Under the pieces are notes generated by a model, which saw nothing but the letters and a program-made list of their open reading frames with translations, made no database searches and was not told where the DNA came from. Of a stretch of 64,000 nucleotides of DNA, positions 28,216-38,426 are shown in pieces; positions within the stretch are counted from its first letter, which is position 1, and each line of letters starts with the position of its first letter. The translations under genes and the position numbers were made by a program. Source of the DNA: UTCFX2 sp963726375 (GTDB lineage: Bacteria > Chloroflexota > Anaerolineae > Anaerolineales > UBA4823); the NCBI GenBank assembly GCA_963726375.1, contig CAVSCE010000013.1:280436-344435 (forward strand), written 5' to 3'.

Positions 28216-29233
28216 TTAACCAGTTGGGGTTGGGCTTTTAGTGCTGGTCGGAGTGCGAGAAAGCGTAGAAGTAGGGGTATTCGTACGAGTCAAAGTTGGA
28301 TATGCTGTGGGTTTTACAGTCGGCGTTGGAGAAGAATAAGGTAATGGAGTGGGGCGCGGTGTATTGGTTGGGACAGGTGTCTGGGTCGGAAACGGTGTTC
28401 GGGATGCCGTCGGCGTGGTCGTCGATGTAGCCGATGCCGTAGGCGTCAGGCTTGGCTGTGAAGTTGGAGGTACTCCTTCAACCAGAAACTTACCGGATTT
28501 CCGCCAGATTTCGCCAACAAATAACTGGACTTCGTATTCTCCTTCCAGCCATTCGGATGGCTCGGGCTGCCAGTCTGTATATCCTAAACCTCCTGAACCG
28601 CCGTTCCAAGGGATAGTCTCGAAATGGACGAGCTCGCTGTTTCGATACCAAAGCGCAGTCCATTGTGAGCCAACCACCATCTGATCATAACTGAAGACAG
28701 CATACATATGGACAATCGGATTTTGGAACACCTCTCCTGGTTTCAGAGGTCGGTATTGGTCGTCGAGTCCATCTGTGAAGGTCAAGTCAGAAAATACCGC
28801 CTCAGGATTTGGCGTAGTGGTGCTTTCAAACATGTTTGCCACAGCAAGCGGCATTTCTGGAGTGGATGTGATCGTCGGCGTATTCGAGACTAACGGAGTT
28901 AATGTAATCGTTGGACTGAGAGTGATTGTGGGGGACACTGTGATCGATGGAGTCAGGGTGATGGTTGGAGTTAAAAGTGAAAGTAGCAGTTGGTGGATAG
29001 AACCGATAAATTATGGGTTCGATCCTGCTGTTGAGCAAGAGGGCAAAGACTGCCAAAAAAATCCCCCAGACCAGCAACCGCCATCCGCGTGTCATCATCA
29101 CACGGCGCATTCGGAAAAAAGGTAGCTTACGCGCTTTTCTGATCGAGCGAATTCCGTACCAGACGCTCAAAATCGATGCTACAACCGCAATAACCAGGGC
29201 GGTTTGAATCGCGGTGTGGATGTCTAAGTTCAT
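28216..29233 (-). CDS. Membrane-anchored Thr/Pro-rich surface protein, one frameshift
   Basis: The N-terminus has two membrane helices (about residues 10-28 and 50-68, the second in LLVWGIFLAVFALLL) joined by a basic loop. After RFYPPTATFT the frame breaks at an AAAA run near 28,972-28,976 on the plus strand; skipping one base gives a TLTPTITLTP-type repeat linker. A globular domain of about 110 residues follows (VHMYAVFSYDQMVVGSQWTALWY, WLEGEYEVQLFVGE), then a second Thr/Pro/Ser-rich tail of about 80 residues to the stop. Such linkers are frequent in Anaerolineae surface proteins. The globular domain resembles domains seen in other exported Chloroflexota proteins but has no named function. 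Confidence 0.7.
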
Positions 29234-29248
29234 TCTATAAACAGACTC

Positions 29249-30029
29249 TTATTCTTTCTCCAAAGCAACTGGATTTCGAAGAGTCCCTAAACCCTCGATT
29301 GTCACTTCGACGATATCTTTGTCCAGTAAAGGACCGACACCAGCTGGAGTTCCCGGTCATAATTAAATCACCAGGTTCAAGCGTCATCACAGAAGAAACA
29401 AATGAGATCAGCTGGCGGACGTTAAAGACCATATCCCGGGTCGAAGCCATCTGACGCATTTCACCATTCACATAGCAGGCGATCACACTATCTGCGGGAT
29501 CAAAATCAGTCTCAATCCACGGTCCAATCGGGCAAAATGTATCAAATCCTTTTGCTCTCGTCCATTGATTATCCCGACGCTGCAAATCGCGTGCAGTCAC
29601 ATCGTTTCCGACAGTATACCCCAGCACGAATTCTAGAGCCTGGTCTGGAGCTATCCATCGGCCTTTTTTCCCAACCACGATCACAAGTTCAGCCTCGTGC
29701 TCGACTTGTTTTGACTGCGGCGGTAGGATGATGGTGGCGCCTGTTCCGATCACGGAGGATGGCGGTTTCAAGAAAATCAGTGGGATATCAGGTACCTCAC
29801 TGTCGTGCTCCTTCGCATGTGCAATGTAATTCCGGCCGATGCAGATGATCTTCCCGGGCAGGATAGGGGAAAATAATTTGATACGTTCGAGCGGCTGATC
29901 CGCCTCCAATCTGCGAAAGCCTTCGAATGGAGTGCCGTCAAGCAGCCCGACAAGATCACCTGCTGGATCATTGAGAATCCAACCAAATTGAATGGGTTGC
30001 CCTACTCTTTGGAAACGGATCAAGCGCAT
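29249..30029 (-). CDS. Fumarylacetoacetate hydrolase family protein, one frameshift
   Basis: The main frame shows PGKIICIGRNYIAHAKEH, PLIFLKPPSSVIGTG, VEHEAELVIVVGKKGR (metal-binding acidic residues), GYTVGNDVTARDLQ and KGFDTFCPIGPW. Near 29,355 an extra A breaks the family motif; without it the sequence reads MTGTPAGVGPLLDKDIVEV and ends LGTLRNPVALEKE at a TAA (29,251-29,249). The family cleaves C-C bonds of 2,4-dioxo acids or acts as a decarboxylase or hydratase in aromatic breakdown. At about 260 residues it has the usual size of the YcgM/HpcE-type members. It lies 64 bases below the RpiR-type regulator on the same strand. Confidence 0.87.
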
Positions 30030-30093
30030 AGCAGAAGTCTCCCGATCAGAAGAGCAAAACTTTATTGGCTTTGGTTATAAATCATTCTTAGGT

Positions 30094-30930
30094 TTACTCG
30101 AAAGGCTGCTGGATTCGATCCGAAAGATTAGAAATTGCCTGCTCCGTTCCAGCAAAACGGTCAGCAAAACGCCATCGAAGGACTTGCGAAAGGGCATAGA
30201 CAATCGCTTCCAGCGAGACGATCCCCACACCAATCGTAGGATGGGATTGAGCCGCTAAGACATGGTCGGCAAATCGAGCAGATGCCAAAGAAGCAGATCC
30301 AACGATTGCTGCAGTAGGGATGCCTTTATTCTGAGCCTCTTCAAGTGCTCGGGCGAAATATGGTGACTGTCCTGCGACTTCCATCGCTAATAAAAGGTCG
30401 TATGGTGTGGCGGTATTCACCGTCCGGGCCAGGTCAGCTATACCTGATCGGGCAATATAAACCGGAAAACCTCCCTGTTCCATAAAAAGCGTAAGACTGT
30501 AGGCAGTCGGTTGGGCAGGACCTTCGGCAAGGATAACAATTCGGCGGGCCTGGCCGATCTTTTCGACCAGGGTTTCCATAACATCCGTATCAAGCGCAAT
30601 TCGGGTTTGATCGAGTGAGACCAATACTTCATGCATAGCTGCTGAAGCAATCCCGGGGACTGATTTCACGATATTTGCCTGTCCTGGTTTGATCAACAAA
30701 TCGTCTTTGACTCGCTGTCTGATTTCTCGTTGTAATTTTGGGAAACCATCGTAGCCCAGATGCTGAGAAAACCGGACAACAGTCGCTGCATCTAGATTCA
30801 ACGCATGTGCAAGCTCGCTGGCTGTCATGAAAGCGGCTTCCACATAAGAATCCAGCAAAAAATCAGCCAGCTTGGAGAAACTCTTGGACATATTCGAGCG
30901 CTCTTGTCGAATACGATCTTCGTACGACAT
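30094..30930 (-). CDS. MurR/RpiR-family transcriptional regulator
   Basis: A 278-residue regulator. Residues 1-77 form the RpiR helix-turn-helix (FSKLADFLLD, TASELAHALNLDAATVVRFSQHLGYDGFPKLQ). Residues about 125-255 form a SIS sugar-phosphate domain (RRIVILAEGPAQPTAYSL, GQSPYFARALEEAQNKGIP). The family usually senses phosphosugars and controls nearby catabolic genes. Here the nearest targets would be the FAH enzyme downstream and the Mo hydroxylase beyond a 269-base gap. A good sigma-70 promoter and a 10-base direct repeat lie upstream. Confidence 0.88.
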   Translation of the reverse strand: MSYEDRIRQERSNMSKSFSKLADFLLDSYVEAAFMTASELAHALNLDAATVVRFSQHLGYDGFPKLQREIRQRVKDDLLIKPGQANIVKSVPGIASAAMHEVLVSLDQTRIALDTDVMETLVEKIGQARRIVILAEGPAQPTAYSLTLFMEQGGFPVYIARSGIADLARTVNTATPYDLLLAMEVAGQSPYFARALEEAQNKGIPTAAIVGSASLASARFADHVLAAQSHPTIGVGIVSLEAIVYALSQVLRWRFADRFAGTEQAISNLSDRIQQPFE

Positions 30931-30991
30931 AAATGCCCTCCTTGCATCTGTTACATGAAAAATAGCCAGATTGTTGGATTAATGCAAAGAT

Positions 30992-31032
30992 AGTTTATCA
31001 TAATCAAGTTCATTGTGCAATACATTGTGTAA
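30992..31032 (-). promoter_or_regulatory. Promoter and direct-repeat operator upstream of the RpiR-type gene
   Basis: On the minus strand TTGCAC (31,020-31,015) and TAAACT (30,997-30,992) are spaced by 17 bases and point at the regulator gene. The -35 hexamer lies inside one of two direct repeats, CATTGTGCAA (31,011-31,020) and CATTGTGTAA (31,023-31,032) on the plus strand, with a 12-base period. A repeat covering the -35 element suggests a binding site, perhaps for the regulator itself. The repeat is seen; its role is inferred. The rest of the 269-base gap (30,931-31,199) shows nothing further. Confidence 0.45.
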
Positions 31033-31199
31033 GAAACAGGTATTCCAACAACTTTTTTACATATCATTAACATAGATTCGAAATATTCTCCGAATAAGCG
31101 AGTAGAAAATCCATCCTGGGTTTAGAGACTTGAATTATTTCTTGTCAGAGAATAGTGAACGCAGCATTTGTCATTCAAATAATTGATCTCGGGTGGTGA

Positions 31200-33491
31200 T
31201 TATCTCTTGTTAATCGCAGTAAGCAGGCGTGGAGGTGTCGCTGGTATATGGCGGATGCGGATTCCAATTGCACGTGAAAGTGCGTTTATGATCGCTGGCG
31301 CGGTGGGCAAGATTGCCGCTTCACCGAGACCTTTCGCACCAAAAGGACCGTAAACGCTTGGCTTTTCAATCATTATCACTTCGATATCAGGTATCGAATC
31401 GACAGTGGGTAAGATGTAATCAGAGAAGCCAGTTGTTTGACCGGGAATATATTCCTCCAGGAGCGCCGTTCCCAATCCCATCATGATAGCACCCTGGATT
31501 TGTCCTACAGCATCCAACGGATTTATTACGCGTCCAACATCATGAGCCGCAACAATTTTCTTTACCGTGACCTGGCCTGTTTCCAGATCTACGACGACTT
31601 GAGCAACCTGACCACCTGTAACAAATAATGGTAGATATTCTGGTCTCTCATCGACTGGAAAATGTGGAGAGAGATCGAAAACCCCCATGACTTTTCGAGA
31701 TTTGCCTAATTGGTCAAATTCCTCGGCAATTGATATGAGTGAAATATTGTTATTCGGATTTCGGATCGACTTAACCTGGGATGCTCGAAGGATCAGGTCA
31801 GTAGGATCGATATCCATCATTTCTGCTGCCACAGCAAGAATTTGTCTCTTGATATTTTCTGCCGATCTGCATATAGAACCCCCTATAAAATAGGTCGCAC
31901 GCGATGCGCCTTGTATCCCGCTGTCTGGAACCCGCGCCGTGTCAGTATTCACAAGCTCAATCTGGTTCTTTGGAATACCCAAAACTTCCGATGCCAGCTG
32001 TACCATGACAGTCCCAATCCCCTGGCCGTAATCCGGAGCAGAGCAATATAGGATGATATGTCCGTCCAGCGCAAGCTCGGCATGCGTCTCGATCCGGAGT
32101 GACCCAGATTTTCCAAACCGATACAGCATCCCTGCCATCCCGACTCCCATGCGTTGAAAGCAAGCTGCTTCAGAAGTATTAAAACTTCAGCCTCAGTTTC
32201 AAGTTCCTGAACTCGCGGCCGAAGCGATTCGAGCACTTCTTCATACGCCAGAGATTCGCCAATCGGATATCCAAGAAAGGAAACCTGTCCCTGATGCAGA
32301 CAGTTTCTAATTCGAAATTCAACTGGATCTAATGAAGATAGCTCAGCCAGCTCATCTAACGCACATTCAAGCGCAAAAGTACTCTGGGGAGAGCCGTAAC
32401 CCCGAAACTGTCCGCATTTTGGACTGTTTGAAAAAATTGCCCTGGCGTGGATATCCACAGCTTGCCATTTATAAGCGCCACCGCTTGCAGCAGCCGCGAA
32501 ATTTGGAATCCAATATCCGGCGCTGTCGTATCCGCCGGTATTGGCATCAATTCGAACCTTCATTCCTGTCAAGCGGCTGTCTTTTTTCATCCCGATTTTG
32601 ATTTTGACATGATAGGGGTGACGCTTTGGGGTGGAGTTCGAAAACTTCCCGCCTGGTATAGGCCAATCGAACAGGTCGATGGAGTAAATATGTCATCAAA
32701 CCGACGGCAACCAACGGCCAGGGGTCTTGACGGCTTCCAAAAGATCCCCCCGTTGGGGGCACAATAATCCGAACCTGTTCAGGTCTCAACGCAAGCACTT
32801 GAGCGACATAATCTCGCTGCCAATGAGGTTCATGGGTTGCCGCAACGATGGTTAAATTCCCATCTGGATCGAAAGTGCCCAATACTGTCTCTCGCTCCAG
32901 AGTAGCATGTTCCTGTAAGCTGGTTCGATATTCAGTTTCAAGGATGAAATTAGACGCATCAAAAGCTGATTTTAGATCTCCATTCTTGACAGCATGGCTA
33001 TTTAGAACATTCCCAAGCGGGTAAAGCTGTACCGACTGCGGTCCGAGTGCGCTATCCAGATCGAAAAAGGATGGGAGCTCTTCGAATTCAGCATGAATTG
33101 ATTCCAGTGCCTGGTTGGCGAGTTCTTCAGAACTTGCCGCAATTAATGCGATTGGAGCACCTTTTTGCTTGACCGTATCGCCGAGATTGGCTAATACCGG
33201 CTCATACTTACTGTAACCCGTAAGACCATTCTCACCAGGGATGTCCTCAGCAGTAAAAATTCGAATAATACCTGGTGGAAGTGGAGCAGTATGAATATCA
33301 AGCGAAATCAAACGTGCATGGGGGAAAGGGCTGCGAAAGACAGCAGCATGAAGCAAATCGGGAACCGTTATATCCTCTGCGAATTGCGTCGTGCCTAATA
33401 CTTTTTCAACAGAATTGATCCGGATCGAGCTCCCGCCAATGACAGGTTTTTCTGAAATCCCTGCTTTTTTCTGATGTCTGGAAGGCTCCAT
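31200..33491 (-). CDS. Second xanthine dehydrogenase-family molybdopterin-binding subunit, two frameshifts
   Basis: The first frame (from ATG 33,491) has SIRINSVEKVLGTTQFAED, RIFTAEDIPGENG and GGSFGSRQD. The second, from about 32,625, has CGQFRGYGSPQSTFALE. The third, from about 32,150, has YCSAPDYGQGIGTVMVQLA, AAHDVGRVINPLDAVGQIQG and the catalytic Glu in GAKGLGE. The product of about 760 residues is a full-length large subunit of the Mo hydroxylase family. The breaks are single-base: removing the G of AAAGCG near 32,625 restores HPKRHPYHVK. It is only distantly similar to the subunit at 9.1-11.4 kb, and again no Fe-S or FAD subunit is next to it. Confidence 0.88.
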
Positions 33492-33580
33492 CGCATTGAC
33501 CTTGAAAAATAGAATAAGATGGAGATGATTTTACCAGCCAATTTACTCACAGGAAATCATAAAAGCCATGAGAAAACGCA

Positions 33581-33610
33581 TTGACAAAATTGGGAAAAAC
33601 ACACTACAAT
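33581..33610 (+). promoter_or_regulatory. Sigma-70-type promoter of tRNA-Val
   Basis: TTGACA at 33,581-33,586 matches the -35 consensus exactly. TACAAT at 33,605-33,610 matches five of six bases of the -10 consensus. The spacer is 18 bases, and the tRNA begins 10 bases after the -10 box. Confidence 0.8.
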
Positions 33611-33620
33611 AGCATGGCTT

Positions 33621-33694
33621 GGGCGGATAGCTCAGTTGGTCAGAGCGCCTCTCTTACACAGAGGAGGTCGTAGGTTCGAGCCCTATTCCGCCCA
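33621..33694 (+). tRNA. tRNA-Val (anticodon UAC)
   Basis: Seventy-four bases form a standard cloverleaf. The acceptor arms GGGCGGA and TCCGCCC pair, with A as discriminator. The anticodon loop CTTACAC carries TAC. The T arm is GTAGGTTCGAGCCCTAT. The CCA end is not encoded (ACC is followed by T). A strong promoter lies upstream and an intrinsic terminator downstream. The 3' end adjoins a decayed tyrosine recombinase, as expected of an integration site. Confidence 0.96.
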
Positions 33695-33702
33695 CCTTTT
33701 TA

Positions 33703-33723
33703 CCCCCACCTGTGGGGGTTTTT
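33703..33723 (+). terminator. Intrinsic terminator after tRNA-Val
   Basis: CCCCCAC and GTGGGGG form a GC-rich stem (33,703-33,709 with 33,712-33,718) followed by a run of five T. Confidence 0.85.
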
Positions 33724-33736
33724 CGTTTAATTTAGT

Positions 33737-34060
33737 CTAGATATGGGGGATGGGCTCTTCGAGGGGCAAAATCGGGTGCAGATCGGGTGCAGTTGTTGAA
33801 ATTCACACCGGAGTGATCAACTCATTGATCATTTAGGCAGCATCTTCTTGCATGCATGTGATCAGGTGAACTTAGATGTCTACCATGATTTAAGGGTGGG
33901 CATTACCCAACAGCCGGGAGACAACGATCACCGGGATGCCATAATTGAGTAATAGCGAAGTAGCGGTGTGGCGAAAGGTCGTGTTTTGCAGTTTCTTTCA
34001 ATCCTGCTCTTGTGCGTCCCATCACCCAAAAGCCTTTCTTTTGTACCTGTTCTTATACAT
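33737..34060 (-). pseudogene. Decayed tyrosine recombinase (phage integrase), C-terminal remnant
   Basis: Read on the minus strand across frames, the DNA encodes VQKKGFW, RTRAGLKETAKHDL, RHTATSLLLNYGIPVIVVSRLLGNAHP, ITMVDI-(stop)-VHL, CMQEDAA and TAPDLHP. This is the integrase C-terminal core: the Arg of HDLRHT, the His of LLGNAH, and the nucleophile region D-I-Y-x-H-L. At the Tyr position the codon is TAA. At least one further stop (near 33,897) and one indel (CTTTCG near 33,985) break the frame, and the N-terminal half is missing. It lies 43 bases from the 3' end of tRNA-Val, pointing at it, so it is probably what remains of an element integrated at that tRNA. An 11-base tandem repeat lies at 33,771-33,792 within it. 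Confidence 0.7.
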
Positions 34061-34072
34061 TTAAGTTTAATA

Positions 34073-34912
34073 TCAGAGCGCCTCGAGCCATATAAATTCG
34101 CATAAACCCGGCAGCACACGGCAGCCGAGCAGGAAAATCTGGGCTACATAGTAGAAACCAGTCAGGAGCACGGTGAAAGCGCCGCTTGCCTGCAGCGCCG
34201 AGCTTAGAGAGCTGTACTGAAAGAAAAGCCCAACAAGGATCACCGCTACCACGATCAACGCCGTAGCTATCGCTGAACCGAGCCAGACATCTCTCCAGGC
34301 GACTTTGGTTTCAGGCAAAATCTTGTAGAATAATGCGATAATGAAAGCAATCAGGAGCGGCGCAGCTACTTTGACTGCCAATATCTGACTGCTGTCGATA
34401 CCCAACAGACTTTCCAGGGTCGATCCAAACCAGGTCAGGAAAAGGTTGGCAAAGACCGCTAAAACACCTAACAATCCAAAGCCGATCACAATCAAAAATG
34501 AAAAGAGCCGCTTGCGGATAAAGCTCGTCGTTTGACCCTTCTGGGGTGGCGGCACACGCCAGATTGTGTTGAGAGTATACTGGAGCTGAAAAAACAACCC
34601 CGAGGCGGCGTAAATAAGCGCCAGGAAGCTGATGAGCGAGACCAGCACAGAACTGCTCGAAGGAGTATTCGATAAAGCCATGACCGATTCTTGCACCAGA
34701 CTGCTGATTTCAGCCCCGAACGTATCCTCCAGACGTTGGAAAAATTGGCTCGCCGGGTCAATTTCATCGATGAATAACCCTACGATGCTGACGGCGACAA
34801 AAATGATCGGCGCGAAGGAGAACATGCTGTAGTAGGCCAGCGCCGCAGCCAGTTGATTTGGCCGTTCCAAGGTCCAGATTTTGTACACCTCTTTTATAAA
34901 CTGTTTCAGCAT
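34073..34912 (-). CDS. YihY/BrkB-family membrane protein, C-terminal frame uncertain
   Basis: Starting at ATG 34,912, the protein has six membrane helices typical of the family, with RPNQLAAALAYYSMFSFAPI (helix 1), SSSSVLVSLISFLALIYAAS (helix 2), IWRVPPP, LLIAFIIALFYKILPETKVAWRDVW and FYYVAQIFLLG. Known members were once called ribonuclease BN; their function is unsettled. Near 34,120 the family motif (A-E-F-x-R-V-Y-A) is out of frame: another frame reads CRVYANLYGSRRSDIK, so one indel lies there. That second frame then runs on into the integrase remnant, so the true C-terminus cannot be fixed. It follows the SulP genes on the same strand. Confidence 0.8.
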   Translation of the reverse strand: MLKQFIKEVYKIWTLERPNQLAAALAYYSMFSFAPIIFVAVSIVGLFIDEIDPASQFFQRLEDTFGAEISSLVQESVMALSNTPSSSSVLVSLISFLALIYAASGLFFQLQYTLNTIWRVPPPQKGQTTSFIRKRLFSFLIVIGFGLLGVLAVFANLFLTWFGSTLESLLGIDSSQILAVKVAAPLLIAFIIALFYKILPETKVAWRDVWLGSAIATALIVVAVILVGLFFQYSSLSSALQASGAFTVLLTGFYYVAQIFLLGCRVLPGLCEFIWLEAL

Positions 34913-35060
34913 GGCAGGTCTATTCTCCTTCGATAAAAATATAACAAGTTCAGTCAAGGTCAATCGGGTTTACATTTCCCGACAGACCTGACAATAACCA
35001 TGGGGCGCTTATTCTGAGAGCGCATTTTATTCCAGCAAGATAGCGAAGGGTTCTTTCGCG

Positions 35061-36734
35061 TCAACCCTCCGTTGGATCAGTTGTCTTGGAGGATTCCAGC
35101 CATTGCCTGGCATCTTCCAGGGCGGTGATGGCTGAGTCGCCCATGATCGAGGTGGCGCGGTATACATTCTCGCTGCCCAGGTCATCCAGAAGGCCGGTTT
35201 TCTGGAGCTGCGTATATACTTGCTTGCTCACCCCAACCAAGATCAGTTTGCCATGGTTGGCTTGGATGGACTTTGCGTATCGATCAATCACGCGCAGGAA
35301 GGTGCTGCCGATCTCGTTCCGCCCACGCAAGCGCAGGATAACCGCCATTCCCTGAGCATCTCCCACCTCGGGCAGGTGCTCTTCGAACTCGCTTGCCCCG
35401 GCAAAGAACAGGCTGCCCTTGGGGAACAGGACAATGACCTGGCGGCTGGGTAGCTGCTTTGGAGCGGGACGATCCTCGTACCGCCCTCCTTCCAGGGGCA
35501 CGATCTCGCTGATCTCAACCCGTCCTGCAGCACGAAACACGTAAACCAGAATGCTAAGCAGCACGCCCAGGAACACGGCGTTCTGGATGGGCAAAGCCAG
35601 GGTGGCGATAAAGGTGAAGATCATCACACCCAGCGAAGCCATGCCGGTGTGCCACACAGTTTCAATGCGAGGCAGGTTGATGCTCTGCACCCCTGCGATG
35701 ATCAGGATCGCTGCCAGGCCTGCCATGGGCAGCACCTCGATCAATGGAGCGAACAGCAGCACCGCCACGATGGCGAACAGCCCGGTGAAGATGTTTGCCA
35801 GCCGCGTCTTTGCACCCGCGCTGATCACCAACGCTGTCGAGGAGAGCGAACCACCCACCGGCAGACCTTGAAAGAAACTCACCACCGTATTGGCGATACC
35901 CTGGCCAGAAAAATCCCGCGAGACATCCGGATACTTCCCATCAGGATTGGGGTATCCGAGGCTGACGCCGGCGCCCTGAATAAGACCAATGATCGCCGCG
36001 GCAATACCAACTGAAATCAGCTCCAGGTCGAAAATCGGGACAGGGATCACTGGTTTTGGGAACCCGGCAGGGATATCCGCAGTGTCGCCAACCAGCAAGA
36101 CCGAATCCCAGCCAAAAAGCTTCGGCAGCAGAGAGACGATGAGCAGCCCAAGCAGCATCGAAAATTTGTTCAAGCGAGTCCGGTCGAAGAGAAGGATCAA
36201 TGCCATGGCAGACAGCCCAACGATTGTCGTAGGCACGTCTATCTGGTTGAGGTGAAAAAGCAGATCCACTGCTTTGACTACTTTGTTGCTGAATTCGCTG
36301 CTGTAACCGGTCAGGTCACCCAGCTGGCTGAGCACAATCAGCACGCCCAATCCGCTCAGGAAGCCGGTCATCACCGCGTTGGAAACGAAGCGAACTAAAA
36401 ATCCCAGGCGCAAAAGGCCGGCCGCAATCTGGACAATTCCAATGACCAGTGCAATCGTAGCCAGCGCCTGAAGTTGTTCTTCCCCCTGGTATTTGACAAG
36501 AGCAGCGGCAATCGTGATGGATATGGCGCTGGTCGTTCCCACGCTCATAAAAGCAGAACCGGTGAACAGGGCGGCGATCGGGGTCCCAATCATCAGTCCA
36601 TACAGGCCGTTAATCGGGTTTATGCCGGCCAGTACGCCGGAGGCCATCGCATCTGGGATAGCCGGGATGCTGTTGGTCAGTCCGGCGACCAAATCCGAAG
36701 AAATGGTGCTTTTATTTTTTTGAGTGCTTTCCAT
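35061..36734 (-). CDS. SulP-family inorganic anion transporter with STAS domain
   Basis: An intact 557-residue transporter. The N-terminal membrane part (about 1-410) has the SulP hallmarks: LVAGLTNSIPAIPDAMASG, LMIGTPIAALFTGSAFMSVGTTSA, NPDGKYPDVSRDFSGQGIAN and PVGGSLSSTALVISAGAKTR. The C-terminal part (about 440-545) is a STAS domain with LPSRQVIVLFPKGSLFFAG and VILRLRGRNEIGSTFLRVI. SulP proteins carry sulfate, bicarbonate or other anions. The gene begins 14 bases after a second SulP gene on the same strand, with GGAGAAA upstream of the ATG. GC is clearly higher than in the genes before 34 kb. Confidence 0.92.
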   Translation of the reverse strand: MESTQKNKSTISSDLVAGLTNSIPAIPDAMASGVLAGINPINGLYGLMIGTPIAALFTGSAFMSVGTTSAISITIAAALVKYQGEEQLQALATIALVIGIVQIAAGLLRLGFLVRFVSNAVMTGFLSGLGVLIVLSQLGDLTGYSSEFSNKVVKAVDLLFHLNQIDVPTTIVGLSAMALILLFDRTRLNKFSMLLGLLIVSLLPKLFGWDSVLLVGDTADIPAGFPKPVIPVPIFDLELISVGIAAAIIGLIQGAGVSLGYPNPDGKYPDVSRDFSGQGIANTVVSFFQGLPVGGSLSSTALVISAGAKTRLANIFTGLFAIVAVLLFAPLIEVLPMAGLAAILIIAGVQSINLPRIETVWHTGMASLGVMIFTFIATLALPIQNAVFLGVLLSILVYVFRAAGRVEISEIVPLEGGRYEDRPAPKQLPSRQVIVLFPKGSLFFAGASEFEEHLPEVGDAQGMAVILRLRGRNEIGSTFLRVIDRYAKSIQANHGKLILVGVSKQVYTQLQKTGLLDDLGSENVYRATSIMGDSAITALEDARQWLESSKTTDPTEG

Positions 36735-36747
36735 AGACTATTTCTCC

Positions 36748-38424
36748 TTATCGCTCTCTTTCGAGGACTTCTGCCAGCCAATCCTTCGCAGCACGCAGCG
36801 CGGTATTGCCTGCTTCGCCAATCGTCTCGGTAGCGAGGAAGATATTCTCCTCGCCGATCAAGTCGAGCATCCCGGTGCGCTGGAGCTGGTCTCGCAATGC
36901 AGGGGCAACCCCAGCCAGGATCAACTTGCCACCAGTTGGCTTGCAGGGCTTCGGTGTACCGGCGCAAACACCTCATTCACCGTGCTGCCAACATCTTCAT
37001 AGCCGCGCAGGAGCAAGATCACGACCGCCCGGCGGGTGCCTTCAACAGCAGGCAGGCTTTTCTCCAACGTCGACGCCGCAGCATAAAACAGATTGCCATA
37101 GACAAACAGTACGGTTACTCGGTCAGATTCAAGCTGGTTGGGCGCAGGCTCGTTCAACCGGCCAACCGCCTTCTCCAACTACCCATTCAACAACCCGGAT
37201 CGTATTCGACTGCTGAAAAACGAACAGCAGGATTGAGATCGCCACACCCAGAAACACGGCGTACTGGAGCGGCATGACCAGCGTGGAGCCAAAGGTGACC
37301 AGCATGATGGTGCGGACAACGGTGTTGGTCTGCCACACCGTCTGGATGGCATTCACATTGACCATCTGAATGCCGGCCACGATCACCAGCCCGGCCAGGG
37401 CCGGCATGGCGACCAGCTCAACCAGGCTGGCAAACAACAAAACCACAAGCGCGACAGCGATCCCGCCAAAGATATTTGCCCAGCGAGAGCGGGCTCCTGC
37501 ATTGATGATCAGCGCCGTACCCGAGCTGGAGCCGCCGGCCGGGATGCCGCCAAAGAGACCGCCTGCCAGGTTGGCAGCTCCCTGACCGAAAAAGTCGCGT
37601 GAGACATCCGAAAATTTCCCATCCGGGTTGGGGAAGGTCTGGCTGACGCCCGCACCCTGCACCAGGCCGATGATCCCGATGGCGATCGCCGGAACGATCA
37701 GCGAGGAGATCAGCGTTAGATCAGGCAACACCAGGCTGGGAAGGGCGCGCGGCACATCGGCGATGTCCCTCACCAGCTTAATGCTGGTGCCAAAAAACTC
37801 GTTCAGCAAAACGGCCGTGCCGGAAGCCAGCAGCAGCGCCAGGATCAGGGAGAACTTGGACAGGCGCGTTTTCCCCAGCAAATAGATCAACCCGATCGTT
37901 AACAGACCGATGGCGAGAGTCGCCCATTCGATCGAATCCCAATTCAGCACCAGGTCAGCTAGCTGAGAAATTTTGCCCGAGTAATCACTGTAGTAACCGG
38001 TGAAATCGCCGAGCTGGCCGATGACGATCAGCACCGCCACCCCGGTCATGAACCCGGTCATCACCGAAAATGGGATAAAGCGGGTCAACCAGCCCAGGCG
38101 TAACAATCCCAGGACGACCTGAAAAACGCCGATCATGAGCACCAGGGTTACCAGGACGGTTCCCCGGTCACTCGACGGATAGGTGATCAGCGTATCGCCG
38201 GCTGCCACCGCCAATGCGCTGGTCGTCGAAACGTTCATGAATGTTGCGCTGGTGAACAGCGCCCCGACCGGGGTCGCCAGCATCAGCGTATACAGGCCAA
38301 ACACAGGATTGACAGCCGCCAGCAAGGCATGCGCCATCGCCTGGGGGATATTCACCAGGGCAAAGGTCAGACCTGCCAGCAAGTCGGAAGTCAGGTGCTT
38401 CTTTTTCGGTTTGATCGTGTCCAT
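36748..38424 (-). CDS. SulP-family inorganic anion transporter with STAS domain, two frameshifts
   Basis: From ATG 38,424 the frame gives LLAGLTFALVNIPQAMAHAL, LMLATPVGALFTSATFMNV, NPDGKFSDVSRDFFGQGAANL and PAGGSSSGTALIINAGARSR, a SulP membrane domain. Breaks near 37,140 and 36,960 interrupt the STAS domain, whose pieces read VTVLFVYGNLFYAAASTLE, VVILLLRGYEDVGSTVNEV and, in the last frame, KLILAGVAPALRDQLQRTG, ending in LAEVLERER at TAA 36,750-36,748. It is a tandem paralogue of the next gene, alike in order and motifs. Start lies two bases after the DUF2254 stop, so the three genes are one operon. Anion carried is unknown. Confidence 0.87.
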
Positions 38425-38426
38425 AC

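Noticed and set aside
33771..33792. The 11-base tandem repeat beside tRNA-Val as an att site or CRISPR start
   Set aside because: It has only two units and falls inside the integrase remnant where it encodes repeated Leu-His-Pro; there are no spacers.
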